A program made the position numbers and the translations under genes. A DNA stretch of 64,000 nt from positions 124,001-188,000 of the forward strand of contig NZ_JAQJZJ010000003.1 in the NCBI RefSeq assembly GCF_027988105.1, read 5' to 3'. Source of the DNA: Pseudomonas aestuarii. GTDB taxonomy: Bacteria > Pseudomonadota > Gammaproteobacteria > Pseudomonadales > Pseudomonadaceae. The notes under the pieces are model-generated. The model was not told where the DNA came from, ran no database searches, and saw nothing but the letters and a program-made list of their open reading frames with translations. Below are positions 1-8,069 of the stretch, one piece after another (within the stretch, counting starts at the first letter, position 1; every line of letters starts with the position of its first letter).

Positions 1-1274
1 GAATATTTCCGCTGCTAGAGGACTTCGACGTTTATGATTTTATTGAGATTGATTCTTGGCACATGGATGCTTTCTTTGTCCTAAACATTAGTGGTGACAA
101 ACGTGTCAAAACGAAAGACGTAATAAGCAAAATCTGGTTAATCGCGGCAGTTTGCAGGCGAAGTAATGCCGTATTGGCGATCAAATTTGTTTTCTCAAGC
201 GAAATTAGATCGCAGGATTTGTACGATCTAATCTGTGAGGCTTATGCCGGGACGTGGTCACCTCGGACCACTTTCAATGTCCGAAATTTGAAATATTCCA
301 TGTCAGCTGGGATGCCATGCTACTCAGTTCCGGAGTTACGGCATCATACTTGGGGGAGTGTGTGTCTAGACAATGCCATGCAGCATCATGCAACTAAGAT
401 TTACGAACTGGCCCTCCATACTTTGGGCTTTGCGATAAATTTTGGCCCGTTGGAGCAGCCTGCACGCAGGCCAAAAGTTGAGGGTTTATTTAAAAGAATC
501 GCTGCGAACGCAATCCACCAAATTGTTTCTACTACAGGGAGCAATCCTCACGATGGTCGAGTCGAGTCGCCTGAAGAAGCAGCTGTATATTATCAGGTTG
601 ATGTAGATGATGCCTTGGAAGTAATGGATGTGCTTACTGCAAACTATAATGGAATTCCTCAAGGGGGGGTGAACAAAGCAAATAGCCCACTTGATGTGCT
701 GCGAGCTTACTGTGCAGATAAGGATTTATTTCTACCGAAAAGTCACGAGATTTACCTAAATAGTATCCCTCTAGGATGTACCAGCACTCAGGCGCGGGTT
801 ACAGGCAGTATAGCCAAAGGTATCAGGCCCAGAGTTAAACTAGATCAAGCCATTTATTCCTCTCCCGAACTGGCAAATTCATCGCATTTAATTGGAACTC
901 GCCTACTTATACGTATTGACCCACATGATTATCGTACTGTGGAGGCTTACTTGCCTGAGGGTATCTACTTTGGGACTCTCACGGTTGACGCTGCATGGCG
1001 TAATATTAAGCATAGCGTCACGACTCGCCGGCTAGTTAATAGGGCGCAGTCCAAGAATGAGTTTGAAATAATGGAAGGTGAAAGCCCAATTCTAGCCTGG
1101 AAAAGGCACCTTAGACTTAACGCTAATGCTAAGAGTAATCGCGAGCTAGCACGACTCAGCAAGGAGGCGGAAAACAATGCAGAGCCTGAGCAGACTGAGT
1201 CGCCCATCGAAACACCAGACATGTCGTCTTCATATACATCTGAGAGATGGAAGAACCTAGATATACTTAAGTGA
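1..1274 (+). CDS. tniA: TniA/TnsB-type DDE transposase, 5' partial
   Basis: Transposase subunit that cuts and joins the ends of a Tn5053/Tn7-like element. The frame is open from base 3, so the gene starts before the window and the first in-frame ATG (63) is internal. The catalytic core is visible: EID at the very start (first Asp), CLDNAMQHH (second Asp), and RRPKVEGLFKRI (Glu) 37 residues after the second Asp, followed by a basic C-terminal tail. The stop is 9 bases before the ATPase gene, as in tniA-tniB operons. Codon use is markedly more AT-rich than the catabolic genes further right, which fits horizontal acquisition. Naming tniA rather than tnsB rests on the size of the next gene product; the assignment to the DDE family is solid. 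Confidence 0.85.
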   Translation, partial: IFPLLEDFDVYDFIEIDSWHMDAFFVLNISGDKRVKTKDVISKIWLIAAVCRRSNAVLAIKFVFSSEIRSQDLYDLICEAYAGTWSPRTTFNVRNLKYSMSAGMPCYSVPELRHHTWGSVCLDNAMQHHATKIYELALHTLGFAINFGPLEQPARRPKVEGLFKRIAANAIHQIVSTTGSNPHDGRVESPEEAAVYYQVDVDDALEVMDVLTANYNGIPQGGVNKANSPLDVLRAYCADKDLFLPKSHEIYLNSIPLGCTSTQARVTGSIAKGIRPRVKLDQAIYSSPELANSSHLIGTRLLIRIDPHDYRTVEAYLPEGIYFGTLTVDAAWRNIKHSVTTRRLVNRAQSKNEFEIMEGESPILAWKRHLRLNANAKSNRELARLSKEAENNAEPEQTESPIETPDMSSSYTSERWKNLDILK

Positions 1275-1283
1275 GGAAAATAC

Positions 1284-2216
1284 ATGGATCACTCTAATGT
1301 CATATTTAGTAGCGACTTCAGACTGAAAACTCCACAGCTATTATCTGTTGTTCAGAATGTCTGTTTCAAGGTGTTGATGCGCAAAACTGGCGTGGTCTTC
1401 ACCGGGGAAGCTAGAATTGGGAAGACATCCTGCTGCGAAGCATTAGTTGAAGAGATTCCCAAGAGATTCCCTAATGTCTATGTTTTTATGATTCCAGCGA
1501 TTGGTGATAATTCAAATGACGAGCGCTATTCATCAATCATTCATCAGATGCTGGATTTGGAAAAAATTAAGCCCGGCTCTAGAGTTACTTTCGTACAGCG
1601 ACAATCGCTATTAGTTGAGCGTCTATTAATTAGAGCTGCCCAGGTAAATGCTCGGCAAATTGTTATGCTGATAGATGAGCTGCAAAGGCTTTCAGCTGCA
1701 GACTTTATCCAGCTGGCAGATTTATACAATAAGCTTAGATCTCAAAAGGTAACTCTTACTATCATATCTTTTGCTATGCCATCCATTGATAAAGCTGTTG
1801 TTCAGTTTCTTAAAGATAAATCTAGGAATATAATAGGAAGATTGTTGTCTGATATTCGGCCTATGTATGGGGTCACAAGCTTGACACAGCTAACATCTAT
1901 TTTGAAACTGTATGATGTGCCATCAAATTATGACGGCTCAGAAATATGCCATTGCAGCAATATTTTACCGAAAGCGTACTCGTGTGGCTTCCGGATATCT
2001 AGTCTTTCTGAATACGTCTGGCTTGAAATGTCCAGGGTTGCAACAGGGGATTATGTAAATAACCTTCCTATGGAGCATGTGACTCAAGTCGTTCTTTACT
2101 TGTTTGTTATTCTGAGTCAGGAGGATAGGAATGACTTATTTGTTCCTCCAGATCTCATAGTGGAGGCGATACATGAAAGCAATTTCAAAGCCTTTTGTCG
2201 CAATATCGGAAGATAG
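1284..2216 (+). CDS. tniB: TniB/TnsC-type AAA+ transposition ATPase
   Basis: AAA+ ATPase expected to assemble on target DNA and activate the DDE transposase. It has a Walker A motif GEARIGKT at residues 41-48 and a Walker B/sensor region MLIDELQRL at about residues 129-137. At 310 residues it matches TniB (about 300) rather than the much longer TnsC of Tn7. The ATG is preceded by a GAGG-type ribosome site, and its 3' end overlaps the following tniQ start by 44 bases, indicating one operon. The C-terminal third is less recognisable. Like the transposase, it is AT-rich compared with the rest of the window. Confidence 0.85.
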   Translation: MDHSNVIFSSDFRLKTPQLLSVVQNVCFKVLMRKTGVVFTGEARIGKTSCCEALVEEIPKRFPNVYVFMIPAIGDNSNDERYSSIIHQMLDLEKIKPGSRVTFVQRQSLLVERLLIRAAQVNARQIVMLIDELQRLSAADFIQLADLYNKLRSQKVTLTIISFAMPSIDKAVVQFLKDKSRNIIGRLLSDIRPMYGVTSLTQLTSILKLYDVPSNYDGSEICHCSNILPKAYSCGFRISSLSEYVWLEMSRVATGDYVNNLPMEHVTQVVLYLFVILSQEDRNDLFVPPDLIVEAIHESNFKAFCRNIGR

Positions 2217-3525
2217 TCTGGGTGCAACCGAGCGGCTGTTTTATCCTGAGTGCGGCCCGATGCCGTACGAATCTATTTACTCGATCTATCTGAAGTTTTC
2301 GTACCTGAACGGTATTAAGCTATCTGCCGTGGACAGACCCCTTAATATTATATCTGAGCAGCAATGGTCTGGGCACGTGTTAACAAGCTGGCTTGAGTCA
2401 AGAGTGGCCGACATAGATAGTCACTTACCGTGGCGCTACGCCCCCTACAAGTACATATATTCCAATAAATTGGGTGAATTTAGATTTTGCAAAGAATGTA
2501 TTAGATTTGGTTATCACTCGGTGTTTAATAGTATACTTACGCATAATGTATGCGCGCTGCACAAGTGTTCGCTTACGAGGGCCTGTTTTCATTGTGCTGT
2601 AGAATATTTACATGGATTTCGACCATGTCAATCTATCCCGCACTTTATGAAAAAATGCAGTGTGTGTGGATTTCAGCGTATAGAGCTCACTAGAGAATTT
2701 AGAATGCGTCGCTCGCCTAGGTTACTAAGCTCGCTAGAGGAGTTTGGTCGTCGCCAAGCCGAGTGGTATGAATCAATATTTGATGTTGATCTTGTGTATT
2801 TTAACCATTATTGCGAGCAAGATGAGCAGCGCAATTATCTCACAGGGTCGTTTGAAATTTTGACAAAATTAAAAAGCCCAGAAACGCTTGCTGGCTTCTC
2901 TCGGGTTATCCAGTCTTGCATTTTTGTAGAATTGGGTCGAGATCGAGATTGCGGTCAATCCTATCCTGAAACGCAAGGAGCGATCTGTGAGCAGCTGGAG
3001 GCCCGGCATTTAGGTCGGCACCAGTATTGCCTAAGGTTTTTGAATGAAATGTTACGCTACCCAGATGGTGCAGAAACGACCGTCAATTTGTGCCCAATAT
3101 CGCTTGCGTACCTAATACTTAGAATCAAAGGAGTCTATGGTAAATGGCCTGTTCCGGGTAGTACCTCTATAAACCTTGCGGGTATGCCTGAGTTAGCATC
3201 CTGGGGGCGTATCTCAGATCCTATATCAAATTATCGCGGAGCTTTTCTACTTTTTTTATCGATACTAGGACGCTTGCAATATCATATTTCACAAGGCTGC
3301 AGCTTTGCTATTTTATGCCGGCCTGATAAGAGGCATTTGATCGTAGGCGAAACTGAGCGTGTGATTATTAAGAAGGCCACATACTCCTTTAGGTCTATGT
3401 GCCAGCGGTCATCTTCTAGAGTTAGGCTATTCCGCAATGGTGTAGGCGGGCCTATTACAGTAATAGTAGAGGCAGACAAGTGCTCTGTTGATGGTTATTT
3501 TGGAATCAAGAATGTCATTTTTTAG
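2173..3525 (+). CDS. tniQ: TniQ/TnsD-family target-selection protein
   Basis: TniQ-family protein of 450 residues that would choose the insertion target and recruit the ATPase. The N-terminal region contains the family signature ESIYSIYLKFSYLNG and a zinc-binding stretch with paired cysteines/histidines (FCKEC, CALH, CFHC, CSVC). The start overlaps the end of tniB and is supported by a GGAGG at 2162-2166. The size lies between TniQ (about 405) and TnsD (about 508), so the targeting mode cannot be told from sequence alone. It ends only 10 bases from the stop of a converging coiled-coil gene remnant, so the right end of the transposon may have been lost; no terminal inverted repeat could be identified. 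Confidence 0.8.
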   Translation: MKAISKPFVAISEDSLGATERLFYPECGPMPYESIYSIYLKFSYLNGIKLSAVDRPLNIISEQQWSGHVLTSWLESRVADIDSHLPWRYAPYKYIYSNKLGEFRFCKECIRFGYHSVFNSILTHNVCALHKCSLTRACFHCAVEYLHGFRPCQSIPHFMKKCSVCGFQRIELTREFRMRRSPRLLSSLEEFGRRQAEWYESIFDVDLVYFNHYCEQDEQRNYLTGSFEILTKLKSPETLAGFSRVIQSCIFVELGRDRDCGQSYPETQGAICEQLEARHLGRHQYCLRFLNEMLRYPDGAETTVNLCPISLAYLILRIKGVYGKWPVPGSTSINLAGMPELASWGRISDPISNYRGAFLLFLSILGRLQYHISQGCSFAILCRPDKRHLIVGETERVIIKKATYSFRSMCQRSSSRVRLFRNGVGGPITVIVEADKCSVDGYFGIKNVIF

Positions 3526-3535
3526 CTTCAAAAGC

Positions 3536-4263
3536 TTAGCCCTTACTATTCTTTCTAGGTCGTTTTGATGCTTTCTCCAGAATTTCACAACGAGTACGTA
3601 GGCTCGCGTACTGCTGTTCTGATTTAGCATAGAGTATCTGGAGTAAGTCCAGCTCCGATGCCTTCTTGTTGAGCTGTTGCTGCAGGGCACGTTGCTCTCG
3701 CTGCTGCTGATTGGCTTCAGTCAGTAAGCTGGCGTTGTCGCGATTTAGCTGGGTCAGCTCGTCCTGCTTGACCATCAACACTTGTTGTAGCTGACGTATT
3801 TCTGCTTGAAGTTGGTTGGACTGCGCTTCATAGCGGCGCTGCTCTTGGTCACGCTATTCCTTACTGGCCTGACGGTAATGCTCCATGCCTTCACGAGCAT
3901 GCTGATGCATGTCCTGGAGCGACTGGAGCTGTTCATCGCGCTCACGTAATCGGTTTTCTAGATCCCGTAGGGCTTGCACCATTCGAGCATTGTCGATTTC
4001 GATAGCTTGGCGCTGCAGCTGCTCTTGTTGAGCCAGTTCCTGGGTTGCTTGCAGTGTAGGGCTAGGCTCGAGCGCTGCGACTCGAGATCCCGCATCCGGG
4101 TATCAAGCACGACGGATTGGTGTTGAACTGCCGATCGCTCACGCGCCAAGGCATCGTGCCCTTGAGCCACAGACTGCTGCGCTTCTTGCTTCAACTGGTC
4201 CAACAACTGGCCGATCAGGTTCACATCGACTTGTATTGTGTCCCCGCTTCGGTCAGCCACCAC
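3536..4263 (-). pseudogene. Broken TnpT/KfrA-like coiled-coil gene
   Basis: Minus-strand remnant of a long glutamine-rich coiled-coil protein. The C-terminal part (3536 to about 4010) reads through heptad-like sequence to a basic tail (KASKRPRKNSKG) like the end of the tnpT-like protein at 5796-6668, but contains an in-frame TAG near 3854-3856. A second segment (about 4060-4263) reads in another frame, with the shift near 4055-4060: the segment ending LDTRMRDLESQRSSLAL continues as TLQATQELAQQEQLQ only after changing frame. The N-terminal DNA-binding domain is not recognisable. It is most likely a decayed second copy of a KfrA/TnpT-type auxiliary protein; the functional inference comes only from the resemblance. 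Bases 4264-4538 between it and tnpS hold no recognisable gene. Confidence 0.65.
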
Positions 4264-4538
4264 GCCATTCTAGCTGGTTCGGCCTCCAGGCAGCCACCGC
4301 TCACCGCGGCATCAACCAAGTGAATGAGCATGCGTTCGCCGGGGCGCCTATAGGCCGATCCCTCCGCCTGACCACGGTCGCCATCACCGCGTCCTGATGC
4401 TCGGCGGCATGGGCATCCAGTGGTTTCAAAATCTCGTTGATGGATACTGCTTTCCGATCAGTACGTGGTAGTCCTGATTTTTCACCAAGGCGTGCGAGGC
4501 ATTGCTCGCTATACACGCACGCTAGGTAACGACAACCC

Positions 4539-5717
4539 TCAAGCATCGCGCGCGGGAGCTGTTGTGAAATTTTCCGCTGTGTCATGAACAGCTGGCTGCG
4601 CAACGCGATCGTTCGACGGATCGCTCAACTGCGCTGCGGGTTCGAGCAACTGACTGGCGCGGCTGTCGAGCAATGCACCCGTTTGAAAATAACCCATCAC
4701 CGTGGTCACGCTGCGGTGCTCGGTCATCGCCATGACTTCCCCCAGCGGTACGCCTTGACGTCCGGCCTCGGTGACAAAACCTGAACGCAGGCTGTGCGCG
4801 GCCCAGTCACCGACTAGTCCGGCCATTTGGGCCCGGCGCTGAACGATGCGTGCGACCTGATCAGGCGATAGGCCTGCAGTGCCGACCTTGCCACCCTTAT
4901 ACATTCGACGGAACAGCGGGCCGGATTCGGCAGGTGCAACGTCCAGCCACGCTGAGAGCGCTTGTGCTGCCGGTCCACGCAGCGGTTTCTCGCGGCGCAT
5001 CCCGCTGGTGTCGGTTTTGGTCGTGCCCAGTGCGTAGAGCCAGGTGCCAGCATCCAATCGGCGTACATCACCGACCTGCAAGCCGACCACTTCGGAGCGC
5101 CGACGGCCACCGCCACTCCATGCCAGCAGGAGGAGGGCGCGATCACGTACCCCGCGCGCGCCGTCGGTGCAAGTGGCGAGCAGCGCTTGCAACGGCTCGA
5201 GGACGATGGCGGTTTTCTTGCGCACCGACACGCCTTGACGCGACTGGGCCTTACGCGCCTCGCGCAGCAGGGTCTTCAGTGCCGGTGCTTCGGTCGGACT
5301 GTCCCAGTTATTAAGCCGGTGCCATTTACCGAGTACCGCCAGGCGATGGCTGACGGTGTTGTAGGCCAGCGCCCCGGGTTTGGCTTTGACCTTTGCCGTG
5401 ATGAGTGCAGCGTCGATGATCGGCGGCAAAAGGTGCACCCATTCGCCGTCGGCCGTCGGGCGAGCCAGGTGGTCAACCACAAACTGTACGGCCACCGTGG
5501 AGGGCAGGGCCGCATCGCCTAGCGCCTGGCCGTAACGCAGCTGCAACCAGGCTGACCAGTAGGCGAGGCCGCTGCGGTAGCTACGTACCGTGTTGGCCGC
5601 CGTGCCGGCGACGATGAACGCTGCTGCGGCTTCCTGGGCGTTAAGCGCCAGGAAATATGGGTCTAACGGCGTTTCGTCGATCAGGGCTAACTGATCTGTA
5701 ATATTTAATACGTTCAA
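4539..5717 (-). CDS. tnpS: Tyrosine recombinase, TnpS-like (Tn4651-type resolvase)
   Basis: Site-specific tyrosine recombinase of 392 residues. The catalytic pattern is visible: an arginine block GGGRRRSEVVGL, then HSLRSGF (HxxR), and TEHRSVTTVMGYFQ with the second histidine and the nucleophilic tyrosine. The N-terminal half has a SAM-like DNA-binding region (TVRSYRSGLAYWSAWL). The start is TTG at 5717, the only plausible start in the open frame. Its divergent pairing with a KfrA-type coiled-coil gene across a palindromic 78-base gap matches tnpS-tnpT of the Tn4651 branch of Tn3-family transposons, where the pair resolves cointegrates. No tnpA is present here, so the module is orphaned. An alternative is an integrase of an integrative element. 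Confidence 0.75.
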   Translation of the reverse strand: MNVLNITDQLALIDETPLDPYFLALNAQEAAAAFIVAGTAANTVRSYRSGLAYWSAWLQLRYGQALGDAALPSTVAVQFVVDHLARPTADGEWVHLLPPIIDAALITAKVKAKPGALAYNTVSHRLAVLGKWHRLNNWDSPTEAPALKTLLREARKAQSRQGVSVRKKTAIVLEPLQALLATCTDGARGVRDRALLLLAWSGGGRRRSEVVGLQVGDVRRLDAGTWLYALGTTKTDTSGMRREKPLRGPAAQALSAWLDVAPAESGPLFRRMYKGGKVGTAGLSPDQVARIVQRRAQMAGLVGDWAAHSLRSGFVTEAGRQGVPLGEVMAMTEHRSVTTVMGYFQTGALLDSRASQLLEPAAQLSDPSNDRVAQPAVHDTAENFTTAPARDA

Positions 5718-5775
5718 CGTATTATATTTCCAATATCGTTCAAATAAGGTCGGATAATCTTTAATTATCAGACCT
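5707..5775. promoter_or_regulatory. Palindromic site between tnpS and tnpT, possible rst resolution site
   Basis: Two inverted repeats lie in the divergent gap. One is AATACGTT-C-AACGTATT (5707-5723), perfect, overlapping the tnpS start. The other has 13-base arms at 5747-5759 and 5763-5775, matching at 11 of 13 positions around a 3-base spacer. Tyrosine recombinase core sites have this layout, and in Tn4651-type elements the resolution site lies between tnpS and tnpT. The AT-rich gap must also carry both promoters, so operator function is an alternative. Confidence 0.5.
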
Positions 5776-5795
5776 AATATAGCCAGAGGTGACCC

Positions 5796-6668
5796 GTGGC
5801 GATAGGCGTACCCGAAACTGACGTATTCGCTGCTGCAGACGCTGTGCTTGCCCGAGGGGAGCGACCTACTGTTGAGCGAGTTCGGCAGGAGCTAGGTCGC
5901 GGTAGCCCGGCACGAGTGGGAGGGCTGCTCGATCAATGGTGGATGCGGTTGACTGAGCGGCTGAATGGCGAGACCCGCCTGCCGGCCCTGCCGAGCGAGG
6001 TGTCGCAGGCCTTTGTCGCCATCTGGCAGCAGGCAACACACTTGGCCCAGGGTGCCGCTGAACAAGCGCTGGCTGAGCAACGCCAGGTGCTGGCCGCCGA
6101 GCGCGAGCAGCTCGCGGCGCTTGAAGACCAAGCCCGCCAGGATGCCGCCCAGTACCGCCAGCTGGCGGCCGAGGCGATGGCCGGCCGCCAGGCGGCGGAG
6201 ACGCGCCTGGCCGATCTAGAGTTGCTGTTGGCCCAGCGCATGGCACAGATCGAGGACTTGCGCCAACAGCGTGAAGAGCTAGTGCGCGAACGAGGCGAGG
6301 CGCAGCTGCACGCCCAAGGACTGCAGCAGCAAGTGCAGGATCTGGCGCTCAAGCTCGAACAGGACCGGGTTGACCACGCGACCTACGTGCGCGGCGTTGA
6401 GGAGCGGGCCTACCGCGAGATCGACCGTGCCCGCGAGGAGAGCAAGAGCCGCGCTGTGCAGCTTAAGGCAGCAAGTCGGCAACTGGACGACCTGCAACGC
6501 CGCCTGGAGGCGCTGCACAACGGACTGAGCGAAGCGCAGCAACAGGCGGCAGCACAGCAGGCGCGGGCCGACACCCTGGCCCAGCAATTGTTGCAGCGAC
6601 CTGCTGGGGCGGGGGTAAAGCCCAAGATGCGCAAACGCATCACCTCGGCCTCTAAGCGCTCAAGCTGA
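5796..6668 (+). CDS. tnpT: TnpT-like KfrA-type DNA-binding coiled-coil protein
   Basis: Protein of 290 residues with an N-terminal KfrA-type helix-turn-helix domain (about residues 1-60, ARGERPTVERVRQELGRGS) and a long Gln/Ala/Glu-rich coiled coil (about 85-270), ending in a basic tail. In Tn4651-type transposons TnpT is the accessory factor that stimulates TnpS-mediated resolution; KfrA itself is a plasmid DNA-binding protein, so the domain alone does not prove the role. The divergent position next to a tyrosine recombinase decides the call. The start is GTG at 5796, with an AGAGGTGA ribosome site just upstream. Codon use is GC-rich, unlike the tni genes. Confidence 0.7.
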   Translation: MAIGVPETDVFAAADAVLARGERPTVERVRQELGRGSPARVGGLLDQWWMRLTERLNGETRLPALPSEVSQAFVAIWQQATHLAQGAAEQALAEQRQVLAAEREQLAALEDQARQDAAQYRQLAAEAMAGRQAAETRLADLELLLAQRMAQIEDLRQQREELVRERGEAQLHAQGLQQQVQDLALKLEQDRVDHATYVRGVEERAYREIDRAREESKSRAVQLKAASRQLDDLQRRLEALHNGLSEAQQQAAAQQARADTLAQQLLQRPAGAGVKPKMRKRITSASKRSS

Positions 6669-6691
6669 GTAGGCGAGGGCGGCGGCATCGT

Positions 6692-7119
6692 CTGCAGCCG
6701 AAAATTCAGCGCCCTGCGCAATTTAAAATACTGAGCACATTCGGTGCATCTCTGGATGCCAGCGGTAAGCCGCATGACTTGGAGAAAAAGCGCCTGTCGG
6801 AAGTCATCGGGGCGTTGAACGATATCTTCGGTGCCGAAGTCAGCGATGACGACCAACTGCAGTTCCTCACCTGCATCGCCCAGCGCATCAGCCGCCAAGA
6901 AGACGTGATGGCCCAGGTGAGCAACCACTCGGTCGAACAGGTGATCTACGCCTGTTCCCCAAGCGGGTGCTGGATACCGTACCGGACGCTATGACCGACC
7001 ACGAGAAGCTATCGCTGGAAGTGCTGGATAACGAGACCAAGAGCCGGGCGTTTGCGCTGGTGATTTTGAAGATGCTGAAGTCGGCGGCTGGCTTGGAGCA
7101 AAGCAACAGCGCCGGTTAA
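6692..7119 (+). pseudogene. 3' remnant of type I restriction subunit hsdR
   Basis: Carboxy-terminal fragment resembling type I restriction endonuclease HsdR, including LSEVIGALNDIFGAEVSDDDQ followed by a helical tail. The reading frame shifts by one base near 6955: upstream it reads in one frame to VIYACSP, while PKRVLDTVPDAMTDHEKLS to the stop at 7117-7119 is in another. The front of the gene, with helicase and nuclease domains, is absent; the fragment begins directly after the tnpT-like gene, so an insertion or deletion probably removed the rest. No function is expected. The family call rests on recalled resemblance of the C-terminal domain. Confidence 0.5.
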
Positions 7120-7144
7120 CTCGGACTTTTAGCGCCAGTATCTG

Positions 7145-7375
7145 TCAGCTTTGCTGCAGCTCTTCGACCTTAGGCAATAGGTAGGACGGCTCGCAGGCAA
7201 GCTCGCCTGCGATCCGATAAAGCTTCTCGACGGTGATGTTTGCTTCGCCTCGTTCGATACGCCCCATGTAGCTGCGGTCAAGGCTGCAGGCCAGCGCGAG
7301 TGCATCTTGGGAAATCCGGCAGATCTTTCTCTGCGCCCGGATGCGTTCCCCTAACGCTTTCGCCAAATTATCCAT
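7145..7375 (-). CDS. Small XRE-family repressor
   Basis: A 76-residue protein that is almost entirely one XRE/Cro-type helix-turn-helix (RISQDALALACSLDRSYMGRIERG), the size and layout of controller proteins of restriction systems and of small phage-type repressors. It is transcribed divergently from the winged-helix/helicase operon, with 103 bases between the starts. Repeated GCGGAT half-sites in that gap overlap the operon promoter, so autoregulation and repression of the neighbouring operon are the likely roles. It has no effector-binding domain. The family call is firm; the target is inferred from position. Confidence 0.85.
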   Translation of the reverse strand: MDNLAKALGERIRAQRKICRISQDALALACSLDRSYMGRIERGEANITVEKLYRIAGELACEPSYLLPKVEELQQS

Positions 7376-7414
7376 GACCGTCTCAATTCAACTTGAGGCG
7401 GCACTATCGTGCGT

Positions 7415-7457
7415 TTGCGGATCCATAGGCCACGGACTATAATCCGCATTTATCCGC
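7415..7457 (+). promoter_or_regulatory. Promoter with XRE half-sites ahead of the helicase operon
   Basis: A consensus -10 TATAAT (7438-7443) sits 17 bases after a -35-like TTGCGG (7415-7420). TGCGGAT (7416-7422) overlaps the -35, its inverse ATCCGCA (7442-7448) overlaps the -10, and another ATCCGC lies at 7452-7457. A repressor bound to these sites would block RNA polymerase. Confidence 0.65.
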
Positions 7458-7478
7458 TATTACTCTTCTGGTGTCTCA

Positions 7479-8069
7479 ATGAAATCGGCCTCGTTCATCT
7501 TTGACAGGCGTCTGTATGGGTTGCTTCAAGAGGAAGGCCGCACAAAGTTCACGATCCGTGAGTTGCGTGATGCTTATGCCAAAAGTCTGGAAGGCATGAA
7601 CTTCCGTATAGCCGATGTGCGCCGCTATGTGTATGAGCAGATCCGTCGATTGCTGCGCATGGGCTGGGTTGTGCTTGATAAGGATCGACGTGTTCGAGGA
7701 CAGGTCTACCACCTGCAGCCAATTCCGGCCCATCTGCAACTGGAGCTAATCGACAACGGTTTTGAGAGCAGTCTCAAGACTATCGAGGTGCCAGAGCAGG
7801 AACCTTCAGCGACAGAATTGCAGGCTTTGCCGATCAAGTCTTCAGCCAATACGGATCAGCAGTTGGAAACTCTTCACAAGGAAATTCGCTTGGATTTCCT
7901 GTCTTCGATGGGCGAGGCGGAGCGCTACAAGCTACTTTTGGACGAGATGCCGCATCTGCGGGACAAGGTTGAAGGCGATTACCTGGAGGCCAGAGATCGT
8001 AGTTCGCGTCTACATGGGCATCTTCGCGCCATCGAAAGGACCCTCAAAACGCTTGCCACAACACAATGA
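7479..8069 (+). CDS. Winged-helix-like protein coupled to SF2 helicase, unknown family
   Basis: Protein of 196 residues with no recognised family. Residues 1-95 look like a small helix-turn-helix/winged-helix fold (TIRELRDAYAKSLEGMNFRI, then RRYVYEQIRRLLRMGWVVLD and a basic beta-hairpin region DKDRRVRGQVYHL). The C-terminal third (about 125-190) is charged and helical. Its TGA overlaps the ATG of the helicase (ATGA), so the two are translationally coupled. The promoter carries apparent XRE operator sites. A DNA-binding partner or specificity factor for the helicase is a reasonable guess; nothing in the sequence proves it. Confidence 0.75.
   Translation: MKSASFIFDRRLYGLLQEEGRTKFTIRELRDAYAKSLEGMNFRIADVRRYVYEQIRRLLRMGWVVLDKDRRVRGQVYHLQPIPAHLQLELIDNGFESSLKTIEVPEQEPSATELQALPIKSSANTDQQLETLHKEIRLDFLSSMGEAERYKLLLDEMPHLRDKVEGDYLEARDRSSRLHGHLRAIERTLKTLATTQ

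Noticed and set aside
4301..4603. A 100-codon minus-strand frame overlapping the tnpS 3' end
   Set aside because: No ribosome site or family, and it overlaps the recombinase gene end; probably residual sequence.
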